A stretch of 64,000 nt of DNA from positions 113,206-177,205 of the forward strand of contig JAKCPI010001839.1 of NCBI GenBank assembly GCA_023213315.1, in the 5' to 3' direction. The DNA is from Euborellia annulipes (Eukaryota > Arthropoda > Insecta > Dermaptera > Anisolabididae). Below the pieces are notes generated by a model. That model did no database searches and was not told the DNA's origin. It saw only the letters and a program-made list of their open reading frames with translations. Made by a program: the position numbers and the translations under genes. How positions within the stretch are numbered: position 1 is the stretch's first letter; each line of letters begins with the position of its first letter. This document shows positions 42,640 to 53,057 of this stretch, one piece after another.

Positions 42640-43935
42640 CAATCTCTCTTTGCTCCTTTTTTATACTTTCTCTTACCCTATATATGAAATATATAAAGAG
42701 AGAAAGTATTGCGTCAAAAATTCGATATGGAGATTTTGATGGATATAGGCTACATGCTTTGAAGACCAAAAAAGTGGGTACCGCAAATTGGTCTGTCTGT
42801 CTATGTGTAACGATTTTTAGAATGAAGGAATTGAGCTAGCGGATTGAAATTTTATATTTAACTTAGGTACTTTCCCGGAACTCAAAATAAGCTTTTGAAC
42901 AAAATCGGCCAAAACTAGAACTCTACTGATGTACTTTTTCAGATTTTTTCCATTTTCTCAAAATTGGCTCCACCAAAATTGTTTAAAATTCAAAAATCAA
43001 GTATTTTTTAGATGCTCTTTAAAATTTATATTCTCATTTTCCCGTTGAAATCTTTTGAACACTTTACTCTTGTACTTCATAGGATAGATAGGAGAAATGG
43101 TTGCCATGGTAACAGAATTTAAATCTTTTTCTTTTTAGATTAAAACTCATATAAATCAATTATTATTTAGATGTCCTTTTAAAAAGTATATCAGTAATAT
43201 TTTGGGGAAATTGTTTGAAGTACACTTTGATGATGTAATTCAGTTTTTTATTTTTTTTTTAATTCACTTTCCGGGATTTGCATGTTAATTTCGATTCAAA
43301 AGGGGGTCCCCTTTGGAACTTTTTACACATTTAAAAAAATTATTACCAATTCTCATGAAATTTTGTATTTATTTAGGATTCTCTATTGTGTATAAAAAAA
43401 CAAACATGTGGGCTCGTAGAACCCCCGGCAGGAACGAAGTTCCCCACACCTTTTCTTCAACTCAGCGTCTATCGAGGGAGCTGCGCCTGCTCACCTTCGG
43501 CGTAGATAGAAGGAAATAAAGAGAAGTAGAAGGTGGACCACCTCGCCAAGACTTCGGCTAATCTCGCCTTTCTCCGCCTTCGCTCGGGCGCTGGGAACGC
43601 ATTTTTGTTACGTTACATTTTCTCCCAATTCACCCTGCATAAGCCGCGTTAAAGAACTTCCTTGCAATATCCAAATATGAGATTAAAATTTTGAAAAATA
43701 ACCATAGTTTATTTCAAGCAGTCAACATTTAAAATCCAGAGTCTATGGAAAGTTTGAATCAATTGACATTTTTACTTATGAAATGCAAGTGGTCAAGTTT
43801 GAAACTAAAGTGCTATGGAAAACTAAATATATCTCGACACAAAAAATCTGGTGTGTCTGGCGCACAGCACACAACTTTCTCTTACCCTTCGGTAAGAGTA
43901 AGTTGTGCACCGTGCTTGACACACCAGATTTTTTA
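42640..43935 (+). repeat. Composite dispersed repeat with UUCG hairpin end
   Basis: A hairpin at 42655-42710 (ACTTTCTCTTACC with GAGAGAAAGT) leads into GGAATTGAGCTAGC and AAAATCGGCCAAAA sequence shared with 36440-36590. From 43260 it matches 1085-1435. A GC-rich piece of about 270 bp (43400-43668) interrupts the match. The end is the hairpin 43841-43935, whose arms start AATCTGGTGTG and whose tip is CTTCGG. Class unknown. Confidence 0.65.
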
Positions 43936-44728
43936 ATTTGCATTGTATGACTAATAAATAAAGAATTAAAAACGTTAATCAAGTATACAATCCCTTTAAA
44001 TAGTTTATACCATATGTTGTCAAGTTAATTTTTTTAAGTACAAATGATATTTGCAATATTAAAAAAATAAATTTCATTAGAGTTTTTTTTTAATATCTCG
44101 TTTTTGTTTTTATTTTAATAAATAAATTAAAAAAAAAACTCATGTTATATCTTAGAAGGATTTACATACGGTATTTTTACTTATTTTTGATAATATTAAG
44201 TATAAATGATTTAAAATTTTATAATAGATACATATGAATTAATAAAAGAATAATAATAATAATAAAAAACTAGGTATAGCTATTTTTTAAGTTTTAAATA
44301 AATATTTCATTTCACTTTTTATTAAAAAAATTTAAAAAAAAAATCAAAACTGTATATAAGTTTTTGTAGAAAAAAACCATTGTGATACATAATTATAATA
44401 TTTTAAAATTTATTTATTATATTTTTTATTTTGTTTATTATTTATTGCCGTTTTAGAGCTTTCATGGATCCAAGTCCCTCATGTCCTGAAAACTAGATTA
44501 AGTTTCATTTTTAATATGCATATAAAAATTAAAACTATAGGCCTATATAAAATTGAATTGGAAAATATATTCTATAGAAATTCACAATTTTCAATGAATT
44601 TATTTGAAATTAAGTTTATATATGGATCTAGGAGTAACGTAGTAATAATAATAATATGTTTGATATGTGGTAATAATCTGAATCTTTTAAATATTTTGGA
44701 AAATTAATTATAATCAAATTTCTTCAAT
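43936..44728. other. AT-rich DNA
   Basis: No supported gene or repeat. Confidence 0.5.
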
Positions 44729-45172
44729 ATGGGAACCAGAGTTGGGTTTTATACATGATTTTGCAGTTGTATATAAAAATTGCGGATAAAACTGTATAAA
44801 ATGTATAAAACTCAGATGCGCATGCGCAAACCCAATGAGAAAGGAAATTAAAAAAAAAAAAAATAATTTATGACTAGAATGAGTCCTATTTTTTATTATT
44901 TATATATAAAAACAAATTTTTATAAAAAAGTTTTTTTTTTCTTGAAGTAAAAAATAATTTTAATATAAAATTCGTAAATATTAGCGATTTTTTCAATTAT
45001 TTATAAGTTTTTTGTTAGATTTTAGAATTTATGAGAGTTAATAAAATAATTATTTAAAAAAAAAATCATTAGGGAAAACAATAGATATTTTTTTGTTTTG
45101 GAGAAGGCTTTGGGGGGGGGGCCCCCCTGAATACGCCACTTGTAACAACCTTTATAATCTTACACTTGTTAG

Positions 45173-45204
45173 CTCAAGGCCACAGAATGAGTGGCCGAAA
45201 CGTT
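45173..45204 (+). ncRNA. Degenerate hammerhead-like motif
   Basis: Stem II GGCCAC/GTGGCC is perfect and is followed by GAAACGTT. The 5' core reads CTCAA instead of CUGANGA. CAATAAA follows about 15 bases later, as at PLE 3' ends. Confidence 0.45.
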
Positions 45205-45400
45205 GTAATTGTTACAATAAACCACAGTTAAACAGAAAATCAAATTCTTTTACTAATGATAACTACAGTGAAAGCATAAACTCCAAAATTCTAAAATTTA
45301 CCTTTTTATAAAGTTTTTTCTAAAAAAATATAAATATATAATGATTGGGATTAAAGATAAAACGCAGGAAATTGTTATTATCTTAGGAATAAATGAGTAA

Positions 45401-45647
45401 GGCTAAAGGCACACCAATCGAGCAAAAACGTTTTCGATCGAAATGTTATGTCCAAGAGCAAAACGTTTTGCTCGATGCCAACGCATATTGATGTAGCAAA
45501 AACGTTTTCGGACAAAACATTTTGTTCGATGATGTCGAATCATGACCAATTGTGTTTTGTCTCTTCGGTGTGCATTGACCCATAGAAAAGCAATGAAAAA
45601 ACAGTTTCAGGCAAAAACGTTTTTGCTCGATCGGTGTGCGTTCAGCC
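45401..45647. mobile_element. PIF/Harbinger-like MITE, 247 bp
   Basis: The terminal repeats read GGCTAAAGGCACACCAATCG and, reversed, GGCTGAACGCACACCGATCG. TAA lies on both sides (45398-45400, 45648-45650), the 3-bp TSD expected for PIF/Harbinger. Inside, AAAACGTTTT and near variants recur about six times. No transposase. Confidence 0.8.
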
Positions 45648-45854
45648 TAAAAATAAAAAAATATAATTATGTATATATACTTATTCAATGTATTTATTTA
45701 TCACTATAGCCCGGATTTTTATGCAGCAAAAACCGCTTTTTTGTTTATTAACCATATAATAATGCATCTTGAAAGAACAAATTATGATAAAATTAAAAAC
45801 AGTAGTATAGTTTTTTCTTCTTTTTCTATTATAGAAACCAAAACAAATATCACT

Positions 45855-46161
45855 TGTAATATACAAACCAAGTATCTCATGTCAAGGTTGGCACTGCAGA
45901 TGCGTTGCCATCTTGACTGGGGATCTTGACTTCCTGCAACCCCGGCTAAAAACGCTCGGCTCAATTTCACTCCTGATCTGACTCCGATTCCAGTCCATGC
46001 ATTCAATACATTCCAGTCTTGACTAAATTAATACTTACCTTCAAATATTATAATCCAGTTCTCAATCAATCTACAATTATTATACTTTTCGTTTATTGTA
46101 AATATATGTTAAATAAATATTATTGTTATAAAAACGTGTGTTATTAATCAAATACACAACA
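45855..46161 (+). repeat. Gypsy 5' LTR
   Basis: Starts TGTAATATACAAACC and ends ACACAACA (TG...CA). It should hold the promoter. AAATAAATATTATTG near its end provides a possible polyadenylation signal. The primer-binding region TTGGCGACGAGGTGAAC follows at about 46166. Confidence 0.93.
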
Positions 46162-46193
46162 AAATATTGGCGACGAGGTGAACAGAAATCAAA

Positions 46194-49100
46194 ATGGCCG
46201 AAACAAAAGAACTCTTAGAAGCACTTCAAAAACAAAATGAAATGTTATTTAAAATGTGTCAACAGTTTCAAGAAAAAACCAGTGGAAAAAACCAAATAAG
46301 AGAAGCTCTCCTGTCAAACTCGATGAATTTTGAAGCCTTTGATGAAAACAAGGAAGATTTTAAAACATACCAGGAACGATTAGAAAATTTTTTTGAAATG
46401 AAAAACCTCTCCGAAGATAGTGATCAGTGCGATTCTGCTAAAGTTAAAATATTAATAAATTGTATCGGAAGTAAATATTACCAGACTCTGTCAAGTTTAA
46501 CTGCACCCGACAAACCTTCAAGTAAGAAATACCTCGAATTAATAGGAATTTTACATAAACATCTCTGTCCCGCACCTAACATACATACTGAAAGACACAA
46601 GTTTTTATCAAGAATCCAGGAACCTGATGAAGCAATTTCAAAATATATAACCGCTTTAAAGAAATTGGCAAAGACATGCGATTGGAATTGCCAAAACCCT
46701 GATTGTAAACAACCTGTTTCTGCCATCCTCCAGGCACAATTCATTCGAGGATTAAAAGATATTGCAATAAGGGAGAAAATCCTACAACAAGGCAATGATA
46801 TTTCGTTTGAAAAATCTCTCGAAGTGGCACTAGCTATTGAAGCCGCAAGAAAACAAAATAGGGAAAACTATAATGTAAATAAAATAAGTAAAATTAATAA
46901 AAAAAATACTACTCGCAGTAGATCATGTGGCGGAGAAAAAGAAAAAAGAAATCCTGATACTAATTTTAAAGAAAAATATCGACAACGAAGTACTTCAAGA
47001 TCAAGAAAAATAATAAGTGAACTCAATTTAAAAGGAAAATGTTTGGCCTGCTCAAAAACTAACCACCACACAAAGGATTGCAAATCTAAAGACAAATTAT
47101 TTTGTAAAAGCTGCAATAAAAAAGGGCATCTATCTCAAGTATGTATTTCGACATTATATAAACAAAAATATTCGTCTATTAAAGAAATACAAAATTCCAA
47201 TTCCGATTCTGATTCTGATGAACACGAAATCAACAAAATTAGTTTGAACAAAATTTTTACACGTCAAACTGAAAAAACATCACATATATTAAATATTCAT
47301 AATGAAAACAAAGATGGAAAATATTATGTAACTGTTTCATTAAATAATAAAATAAAAACATTCGAACTTGACACAGGGAGTGCTGTATCTCTTATATCAG
47401 AAAATGATTTAAACAAACTGGGATTAAAATGTGACTTAAAATCTACAAACGTTAAATTCAGAACGTACACAGGAGAAACATTCAAACCAAAAGGAATTGC
47501 GATCATAAATGTTCAATATAATAATATAAATTCAATGGAAGAACTTTTTATTGTTAAAGAAAACCTTACACCCATTATTGGTCGAAATTGGATACGAAAT
47601 CTAAACATTAACTTAAACAATTCTTCATCAAGAAATTCAACAAATCCTCAACAAGAAAAAATTTCAAGTGTAGAAAATGAAACTGAAAACATTATCAACA
47701 AATATTCAGATATTTTTCAATCATGTATTGGTCAAATACCAGAAGTAGAAATTAATCTGAAATTACATCAAGATGCAAAACCAATCTTCATGAAGCCAAG
47801 ACCAGTTCCATACGCTCTAATTGACCGTGTCAATGCTGAATTGGACGCACTAGAGGAAAATGGCGTTATCGAGAAAATTGACTTCTCACAATGGGGTACG
47901 CCACTTGTTGTCATTCCAAAACCAGATAAAAGCGTTAGATTGTGCGCCGACTACAAGGTAACGCTCAACCCTCAATTAATGGATGCTCGGTACCCGATTC
48001 CTCGAGTAGAAGACCTATTTTCCAAATTAAAAAATGGAAATTTCTTTTGTGTCCTTGACATGCACAAAGCCTACCTTCATGTAAATGTGGACAAGGAAAG
48101 TGCTAAAATGCAAGCCATCTCAACACACAGAGGTACATATCTAGTCAAGCGTTTATTCTTTGGAGTAAAGACTGCCCCAAATGAATTTCACCGCATCTTA
48201 GATCAAATTTTACAAGACCTAGAAGGCACCATTTCCTACTTCGATGATATTGTCATACAAGGAAGCACTTACGGAGAATGTAGAGAACGATTATTTAAAT
48301 GCTTAGACAAATTACGTGAATTCAATATTCATTTAAATAAAAATAAATGCAAGTTCTTTTCAAGATCAATTCAATACCTTGGTCACACGATCAGTGAAAA
48401 GGGAATTGAAAAATCTCAAGATAAAATTAAAAGTATCGTCGAAGCACCAGTTCCAAAAAACGTGGACGAAGTCCGTTCATTTCTTGGTATAGCACTATAT
48501 TATTCGAAATTTATACCAAACGCGTCAACACGACTCTCTCCACTAACTCGACTCCTACAAAAAGATGTTAAATTCAAATGGTCAACCGAATGTCAAAATT
48601 CCTTCGAAGATATAAAAAGGGAAATCTCTAGTGAACGAGTGTTAGTCTCCTGGAATCCAGATTTGCCTGTGACACTTTCAACTGACGCCAGCCCCTATGG
48701 ATTAGGAGCTGTATTATCACATACAAGCGGGCAAGAAGAACGTCCCATTGCATTTGCTTCTCGTTCTCTCACCAAGGCCGAACGCAACTACAGTCAATTA
48801 GATCGAGAAGCTACAGCAATATATTGGGCATTAAAAAAATTCTACCAATATCTATATGGAAGAAAATTCACGCTCATAGTAGACAATCGTCCTCTAGTTG
48901 AAATTTACCATCCAAACAAGGCCATGCCTATAATGTCAGCGCATCGATTACTCAGATATGCATCATTCATAAACGGGTTTGATTATCAAATTAAACATCG
49001 TCCAGCCAAATTACATGGAAACGCTGATTATCTTTCAAGACACCCAATTCCACTAAAAGAAAAATTAAATGAATTTAAAGAAGATAGTTACCATGTAAAT

Positions 49101-49433
49101 GAACTGACAATCCAGACAATAAGTGATTCTACATTAATCACCGCTGAAACAATTCGACAAGAAACAAACAAGGATCCAGAACTGAAATGCATTAAAGAAA
49201 AAATGCTCAACGGTGATATCCAGGATCCTGAATATAGTATCCATTCAGGAATCATCATGCGAGGCCTACGGGTCGTAATACCTGAAAATCTCAAATCAGC
49301 GATTTTAAAGGAATTACATTCCACACACATTGGCATTGTTAAAATGAAAAACATAGCCAGATCACTCTGTTACTGGAAAAACATCGATATCGATATTGAA
49401 AACACGTCAAAGCCTGTGAAACATGTGCTCTAG
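46194..49433 (+). CDS. Gypsy gag-pol polyprotein (gag, protease, RT, RNase H, start of integrase)
   Basis: 1079 codons from an ATG 32 bases after the LTR. Gag occupies about residues 1-330 and ends with two zinc knuckles (CLACSKTNHHTKDC from residue 283 and FCKSCNKKGHLSQVC near 302). Protease has DTG at 393-395. RT follows, with the catalytic box YFDD at 682-685. RNase H has STDASPYGLGAVLS near 829 and NADYLSRHP near 941. An integrase zinc-finger start (HSTHIG) lies near 1037. The frame then stops early: a one-base loss near 49400 separates it from the rest of integrase in the next frame. The layout resembles Mag-like Gypsy elements. The stop makes this copy unlikely to produce full Pol. Confidence 0.93.
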   Translation: MAETKELLEALQKQNEMLFKMCQQFQEKTSGKNQIREALLSNSMNFEAFDENKEDFKTYQERLENFFEMKNLSEDSDQCDSAKVKILINCIGSKYYQTLSSLTAPDKPSSKKYLELIGILHKHLCPAPNIHTERHKFLSRIQEPDEAISKYITALKKLAKTCDWNCQNPDCKQPVSAILQAQFIRGLKDIAIREKILQQGNDISFEKSLEVALAIEAARKQNRENYNVNKISKINKKNTTRSRSCGGEKEKRNPDTNFKEKYRQRSTSRSRKIISELNLKGKCLACSKTNHHTKDCKSKDKLFCKSCNKKGHLSQVCISTLYKQKYSSIKEIQNSNSDSDSDEHEINKISLNKIFTRQTEKTSHILNIHNENKDGKYYVTVSLNNKIKTFELDTGSAVSLISENDLNKLGLKCDLKSTNVKFRTYTGETFKPKGIAIINVQYNNINSMEELFIVKENLTPIIGRNWIRNLNINLNNSSSRNSTNPQQEKISSVENETENIINKYSDIFQSCIGQIPEVEINLKLHQDAKPIFMKPRPVPYALIDRVNAELDALEENGVIEKIDFSQWGTPLVVIPKPDKSVRLCADYKVTLNPQLMDARYPIPRVEDLFSKLKNGNFFCVLDMHKAYLHVNVDKESAKMQAISTHRGTYLVKRLFFGVKTAPNEFHRILDQILQDLEGTISYFDDIVIQGSTYGECRERLFKCLDKLREFNIHLNKNKCKFFSRSIQYLGHTISEKGIEKSQDKIKSIVEAPVPKNVDEVRSFLGIALYYSKFIPNASTRLSPLTRLLQKDVKFKWSTECQNSFEDIKREISSERVLVSWNPDLPVTLSTDASPYGLGAVLSHTSGQEERPIAFASRSLTKAERNYSQLDREATAIYWALKKFYQYLYGRKFTLIVDNRPLVEIYHPNKAMPIMSAHRLLRYASFINGFDYQIKHRPAKLHGNADYLSRHPIPLKEKLNEFKEDSYHVNELTIQTISDSTLITAETIRQETNKDPELKCIKEKMLNGDIQDPEYSIHSGIIMRGLRVVIPENLKSAILKELHSTHIGIVKMKNIARSLCYWKNIDIDIENTSKPVKHVL

Positions 49434-50467
49434 TGAAGAAAAATCCAAAGAAAGCACCTCTCCACAATTGGGAAGAACCAAGAAATGCTTGGGAGAGAAT
49501 TCACATCGACTATGCGGGTCCCTTCAAGAATCATCATTTCCTCGTTACAGTAGATGCGAAGACCAAGTGGTTAGAGGTAACAATGTCAAGAGACGCACCA
49601 ACCTCACAATCAACCATAAAAGCCCTCACTGAAATAATCGCAAGAAACGGATTACCCCAGATATTAGTCTCCGACAATGCAACCATATTCAAGTCGGAAG
49701 ATTTCAAAGCATTCTGTAGAAAAAATGGAATTCAACAACGTTTCAGTGCGCCAAATCATCCTGCCACAAATGGACAGGCTGAAAGAATGATACAAACTTT
49801 AAAACAAAAACTAGTTGCTTCAAACAATGAACCAGAAAACCTTTTTAACAAACTGCAAGCCATACTTTTTAAATATAGAGACACTCCATTAAAATCTGGC
49901 AAAACACCTGCAGAATTACATTTTAATCGGAAATTACGCTCCCGATTAGACCTAATCAAACCATTAATTAAAAATTCAAATATTAAAACTTTCACAAAGA
50001 TACCAAGATGTTTCCGACCCGGCGATAGAGTACAAGCAAGAAACTACTCTAGAACGGATAAATGGAAATTTGGAACTGTGATAGAACGACTTGGAAAACT
50101 CCACTACCTAGTAGAGTTGGACCATGGATATGTCCTCAAGAGACATATTGACCAGATTCACGGAACCCAGGTTGAGAAACAGCTACCAGAGTTTCCAACA
50201 CCAGACATATTACCTGAAAAGACACCTGAAAAACAACCAAAAAGAGTTACCTTCGATATTCCAAAGAGCCATCAAGAGGAACGCGATGAACCTTCTGAAA
50301 ATCACCCAGTACCCCAGCAAGAAACCCAGACAACCAAAGTTCCACCGGGATTACCAGAAACTATGTCACCCAAAGCAACAACCGCGAATGTGCCGGCGAG
50401 CAAACAACCAGAACCCCTAAGACGATCTGCAAGAAACCGCAAAGCTCCAGAACGACTAAACCTTTAA
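49433..50467 (+). CDS. Gypsy integrase, downstream frame
   Basis: 344 codons if started at the GTG at 49433. The same frame is open slightly upstream, where it supplies the missing Cys pair (CETC) of the zinc finger. The catalytic core shows D in HIDYAGPF, D in VSDNATIF and E in ATNGQAERMIQ. A GPY-like block (RPGDRVQARNYSRTDKWKFG) follows and the tail is basic (RRSARNRKAPERL). There is no own ATG at the natural start, so it is the detached end of gag-pol rather than an independent gene. Confidence 0.9.
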   Translation: MKKNPKKAPLHNWEEPRNAWERIHIDYAGPFKNHHFLVTVDAKTKWLEVTMSRDAPTSQSTIKALTEIIARNGLPQILVSDNATIFKSEDFKAFCRKNGIQQRFSAPNHPATNGQAERMIQTLKQKLVASNNEPENLFNKLQAILFKYRDTPLKSGKTPAELHFNRKLRSRLDLIKPLIKNSNIKTFTKIPRCFRPGDRVQARNYSRTDKWKFGTVIERLGKLHYLVELDHGYVLKRHIDQIHGTQVEKQLPEFPTPDILPEKTPEKQPKRVTFDIPKSHQEERDEPSENHPVPQQETQTTKVPPGLPETMSPKATTANVPASKQPEPLRRSARNRKAPERLNL

Positions 50468-50479
50468 GTGGCGGAGAAT

Positions 50480-50789
50480 TGTAATATACAAACCAAGTAT
50501 CTCATGTCAAGGTTGGCACCGCAGATGCGTTGCCATCTTCTGACTGGGGATCTTGACTTTCCTGCAACCCCGGCTAAAAACGCTCGGCTCAATTTCACTC
50601 CTGATCTGACTCCGATTCCAGTCCATGCATTCAATACATTCCAGTCTTGACTAAATTAATACTTACCTTCAAATATTATAATCCAGTTCTCAATCAATCT
50701 ACAATTATTATACTTTTCGTTTATTGTAAATATATGTTAAATAAATATTATTGTTATAAAAACGTGTGTTATTAATCAAATACACAACA
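50480..50789 (+). repeat. Gypsy 3' LTR
   Basis: 310 bp and the same ends as the 5' LTR. Differences seen: GCACCGCAG against GCACTGCAG, a CT indel after GCCATCTT and a T indel in GACTTTCC. Confidence 0.93.
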
Positions 50790-51287
50790 TCACTTTTGAA
50801 TATTTTAAAATCTTGAGGCAATAAATTTGCCACACCTGTCAGATTCCACTTTTCGGGCCATATATATTCTAAAATTAATTTTCCATACGTTTAGTTCCTT
50901 ATCAGAAGCCTAAAAGAATAAAAGTAAACTAAATTTAATTATCTGATATTAATTAATAAAAGAAAATAATAAATATACTTACAAATGAATTGACAGCTGT
51001 AGGTTAGGTTTCCATATTTAATTTTTGAATTTCATTTTTCATTTATTTTATTAACATTTTGATTATATTATTCACTAAATAAAAAGCAAACAACATCGTC
51101 AATGCTTTAAAACATTAAAAAATATGAAATAAAAGCTTTTAAGCTGTTTTTTCAGGGGGGTTGGTTTTTTACAGTTTTATACATCGGCCCAGCTGCATCG
51201 GCCTAGTTTTATCCGGGATAGTTTTACACATGTATAAAACCGTGTATTATACTCCTCGGGATAAAACTTGCCAACTCTGATGGGAAC

Positions 51288-51939
51288 ACAAAATCGACAA
51301 GTTGGCTTGGAAATTAGAGAGGCAGTTGGTAGCTCTGAGAGCCAGCTTTCCTGGAATACCCCTAGGCAGCGCCTGTGGGAGGAACCTCGCAGTCAGTTGA
51401 AAAAATAATAGAGCACGCATACGACTGACCCTTTAAACAGTCATAAATAGACCCTTTTGTGCTGTACCCAGTCGGTACCCTCGCCTGAATTCAAGATCGT
51501 TCCTTAACATCTTAACACTTGCATTGCAATAAGAAATATCTCAAATTGGCAATAAACTAGCCAGCCAGAGGCTAGCAAGAGGGTCCAGGGGGCTCAGCCC
51601 CTGGCTAGGCGAAAAGCCCGCCGAAGGCGGCTTTGAGACTATTATTAAAATAAAATTAAATTTGGATGGAGGAAAAATATATATATATATATATATAGGG
51701 TCCTCCATTGGAAATTGAAAGGGTTGATCATTTATAAAACATTTATTTATATATAAATTTCTTTATTAATAGATATATACAGTATATATACCTGGTATAT
51801 TTATTTATTTTGTTAAAACATATCGATTATATCAGAGCCATTTTTTGAAGTCCAAAAAGTTTATTTTTATTCTACAAAAGCTTTCAAAAAGACATCACTA
51901 ATACGTCTTTATATAATTATATATATATATATATGTTCT
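51288..51939. other. Unassigned DNA
   Basis: The first 130 bp are GC-richer and form an open frame that, joined across the hAT at its TSD, would begin at the ATG inside ATGGGAAC and run 43 codons. At 51590-51640 there is a hairpin (AAGCCCGCCGAAGGCGGCTT) like those in the 36054-37055 hAT. The rest is AT-rich. Confidence 0.4.
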
Positions 51940-52011
51940 GGAAGGTTTCCGCGACCGGATGTATGCGAAGATAAGTTTTCTCGGGTTAAGTCGCGTGTGA
52001 TGTTGAGATTT

Positions 52012-52054
52012 ACTCGACGTTTCGGCTCTCCTTTTGGAGCCATTTTAAAGAGTA
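52012..52054 (-). ncRNA. Hammerhead-like motif with altered core
   Basis: Stem I ACTC/GAGT and stem II GGCTCC/GGAGAGCC are present, followed by GAAACGTC. The 5' core reads TTTAAAA where CUGANGA is expected, so catalysis is unlikely. Confidence 0.5.
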
Positions 52055-52247
52055 TGGGATTAGGGTGGAATTGTTGAGATAGTTTGTTTACGGAGCCGCA
52101 GTCTTGCTGGTCTCCAGGTCAGTTTGGTGGATGCCTCAGAGGCGTGGGGTGGCCTCTGAGAGCTGGAGGAAGGTTGGGTGTGTATAATTGTGTTTGTATT
52201 AGGTTTAGGGTGACTACGGGGCCTCAATCTGCCTCCCTAAGTCGAGG

Positions 52248-52547
52248 TTACTGGTTATTGGTTTGGTTAGTGGATGTGTTAGGGGCTTGAATTTGTTCCT
52301 GAGATTTAGATTGGGTGTGTGTATGTGTGATCGTATCTCTGTTTAATTTAGGTTGACTTCGGGGCCTCAATTTGCCTACTCGCCATGTCGGTGTATTGCT
52401 GGATGTTTCCGAGGCTTGTGTTAGCCTTTGAGATGTGTTGGGTTGTGTGGTGTCGGTTTGGGTGTTGATAGTCGAAGAGATTTGTCTTTTGGATTTGCTT
52501 ACTGCTGAGCCGTTCAAGATGTTGACTGGTCTCTGGCTAGCTTGCAA
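52248..52547 (-). CDS. Thr/Asn/Ser-rich frame, left palindrome arm
   Basis: About 100 codons without a clear ATG. Residues such as QRPVNILNGSAVSKSKRQ and KLRPRSQPKLNRDTITHTHT are shared with the frame on the other arm. The composition is low-complexity and disordered-like. I do not recognise a domain. It might be part of a retroelement protein linked to the neighbouring PLE end. Confidence 0.35.
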   Translation of the reverse strand: MQASQRPVNILNGSAVSKSKRQISSTINTQTDTTQPNTSQRLTQASETSSNTPTWRVGKLRPRSQPKLNRDTITHTHTQSKSQEQIQAPNTSTNQTNNQ

Positions 52548-53057
52548 CTGAGTCCTCTCGGTTGGGTTTGCTGCTTTTATTCCTCAGTTGGTTGATGTAC
52601 TAATGGTCCTTTCATTGTTAATCCCTGACCCCTTTTTAACGCTAATGGCTTTGGTAGTGGTAATCTCTTTGTGACTGTTAATGGACTGCTTAATTGGTGT
52701 GTGAAAGGGGACCCTTTGTTAGCTTTAATGGCCTTGCTATTGGAAATCCCTTTGTTAATAGTAATATCTTTGTTAATGACAAGCCCTTTGTTAATGCTAG
52801 AAATTTTGATAATTGATTTGTTAAAGGGTATGTGTGGAATGTGAAGTATTTGATCCTTGTCTTTGACCTGTTTGTGTGGCCTTTTGGTTTGGGCCGGAGA
52901 ATTGGTTTTGTTATGAGTGCTGTTGTTATGTGTGCTGGTGGGTCATATGTCTAAACAAAAGAGACTATGCCCTTAACTTCCGTCCACATGGAAACCTCTA
53001 ATTCTAATGATCAGAGCCAAGACACAACTAGCACACACACAAAACAGGAACAATATA

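Larger units (their letters stand above)
45855..50789 (+). mobile_element. Complete Gypsy LTR retrotransposon
   Basis: 4935 bp, flanked by the 5-bp TSD TCACT (45850-45854, 50790-50794). It has a 307-bp and a 310-bp LTR, a primer-binding region just after the 5' LTR, a gag-pol frame, an integrase frame and a purine-rich stretch (GGCGGAGAA) before the 3' LTR. The LTRs differ by one substitution and two small indels, which indicates a recent insertion. It has no env-like frame. It sits inside the hAT at 44737-51279. Confidence 0.95.
44737..51279. mobile_element. hAT element enlarged by nested insertions
   Basis: The ends read CAGAGTTGGGTTTTATAC and, reversed, CAGAGTTGGCAAGTTTTAT. ATGGGAAC is duplicated at 44729-44736 and 51280-51287. 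Without the 4.9-kb Gypsy it is about 1.6 kb. It also contains a hAT-like scrap (45100-45145), a hammerhead-like motif (45173-45204) and a PIF-like MITE (45401-45647). I see no transposase. Confidence 0.88.

Noticed and set aside
49390..49440. Programmed frameshift between Gypsy frames
   Set aside because: It falls inside the integrase zinc finger rather than at the gag-pol border, and no convincing slippery site is visible. A simple indel explains it.
46194..50467. Endogenous retrovirus with an envelope gene
   Set aside because: After integrase there is only a short basic tail and the 3' LTR. No env-like frame is present.
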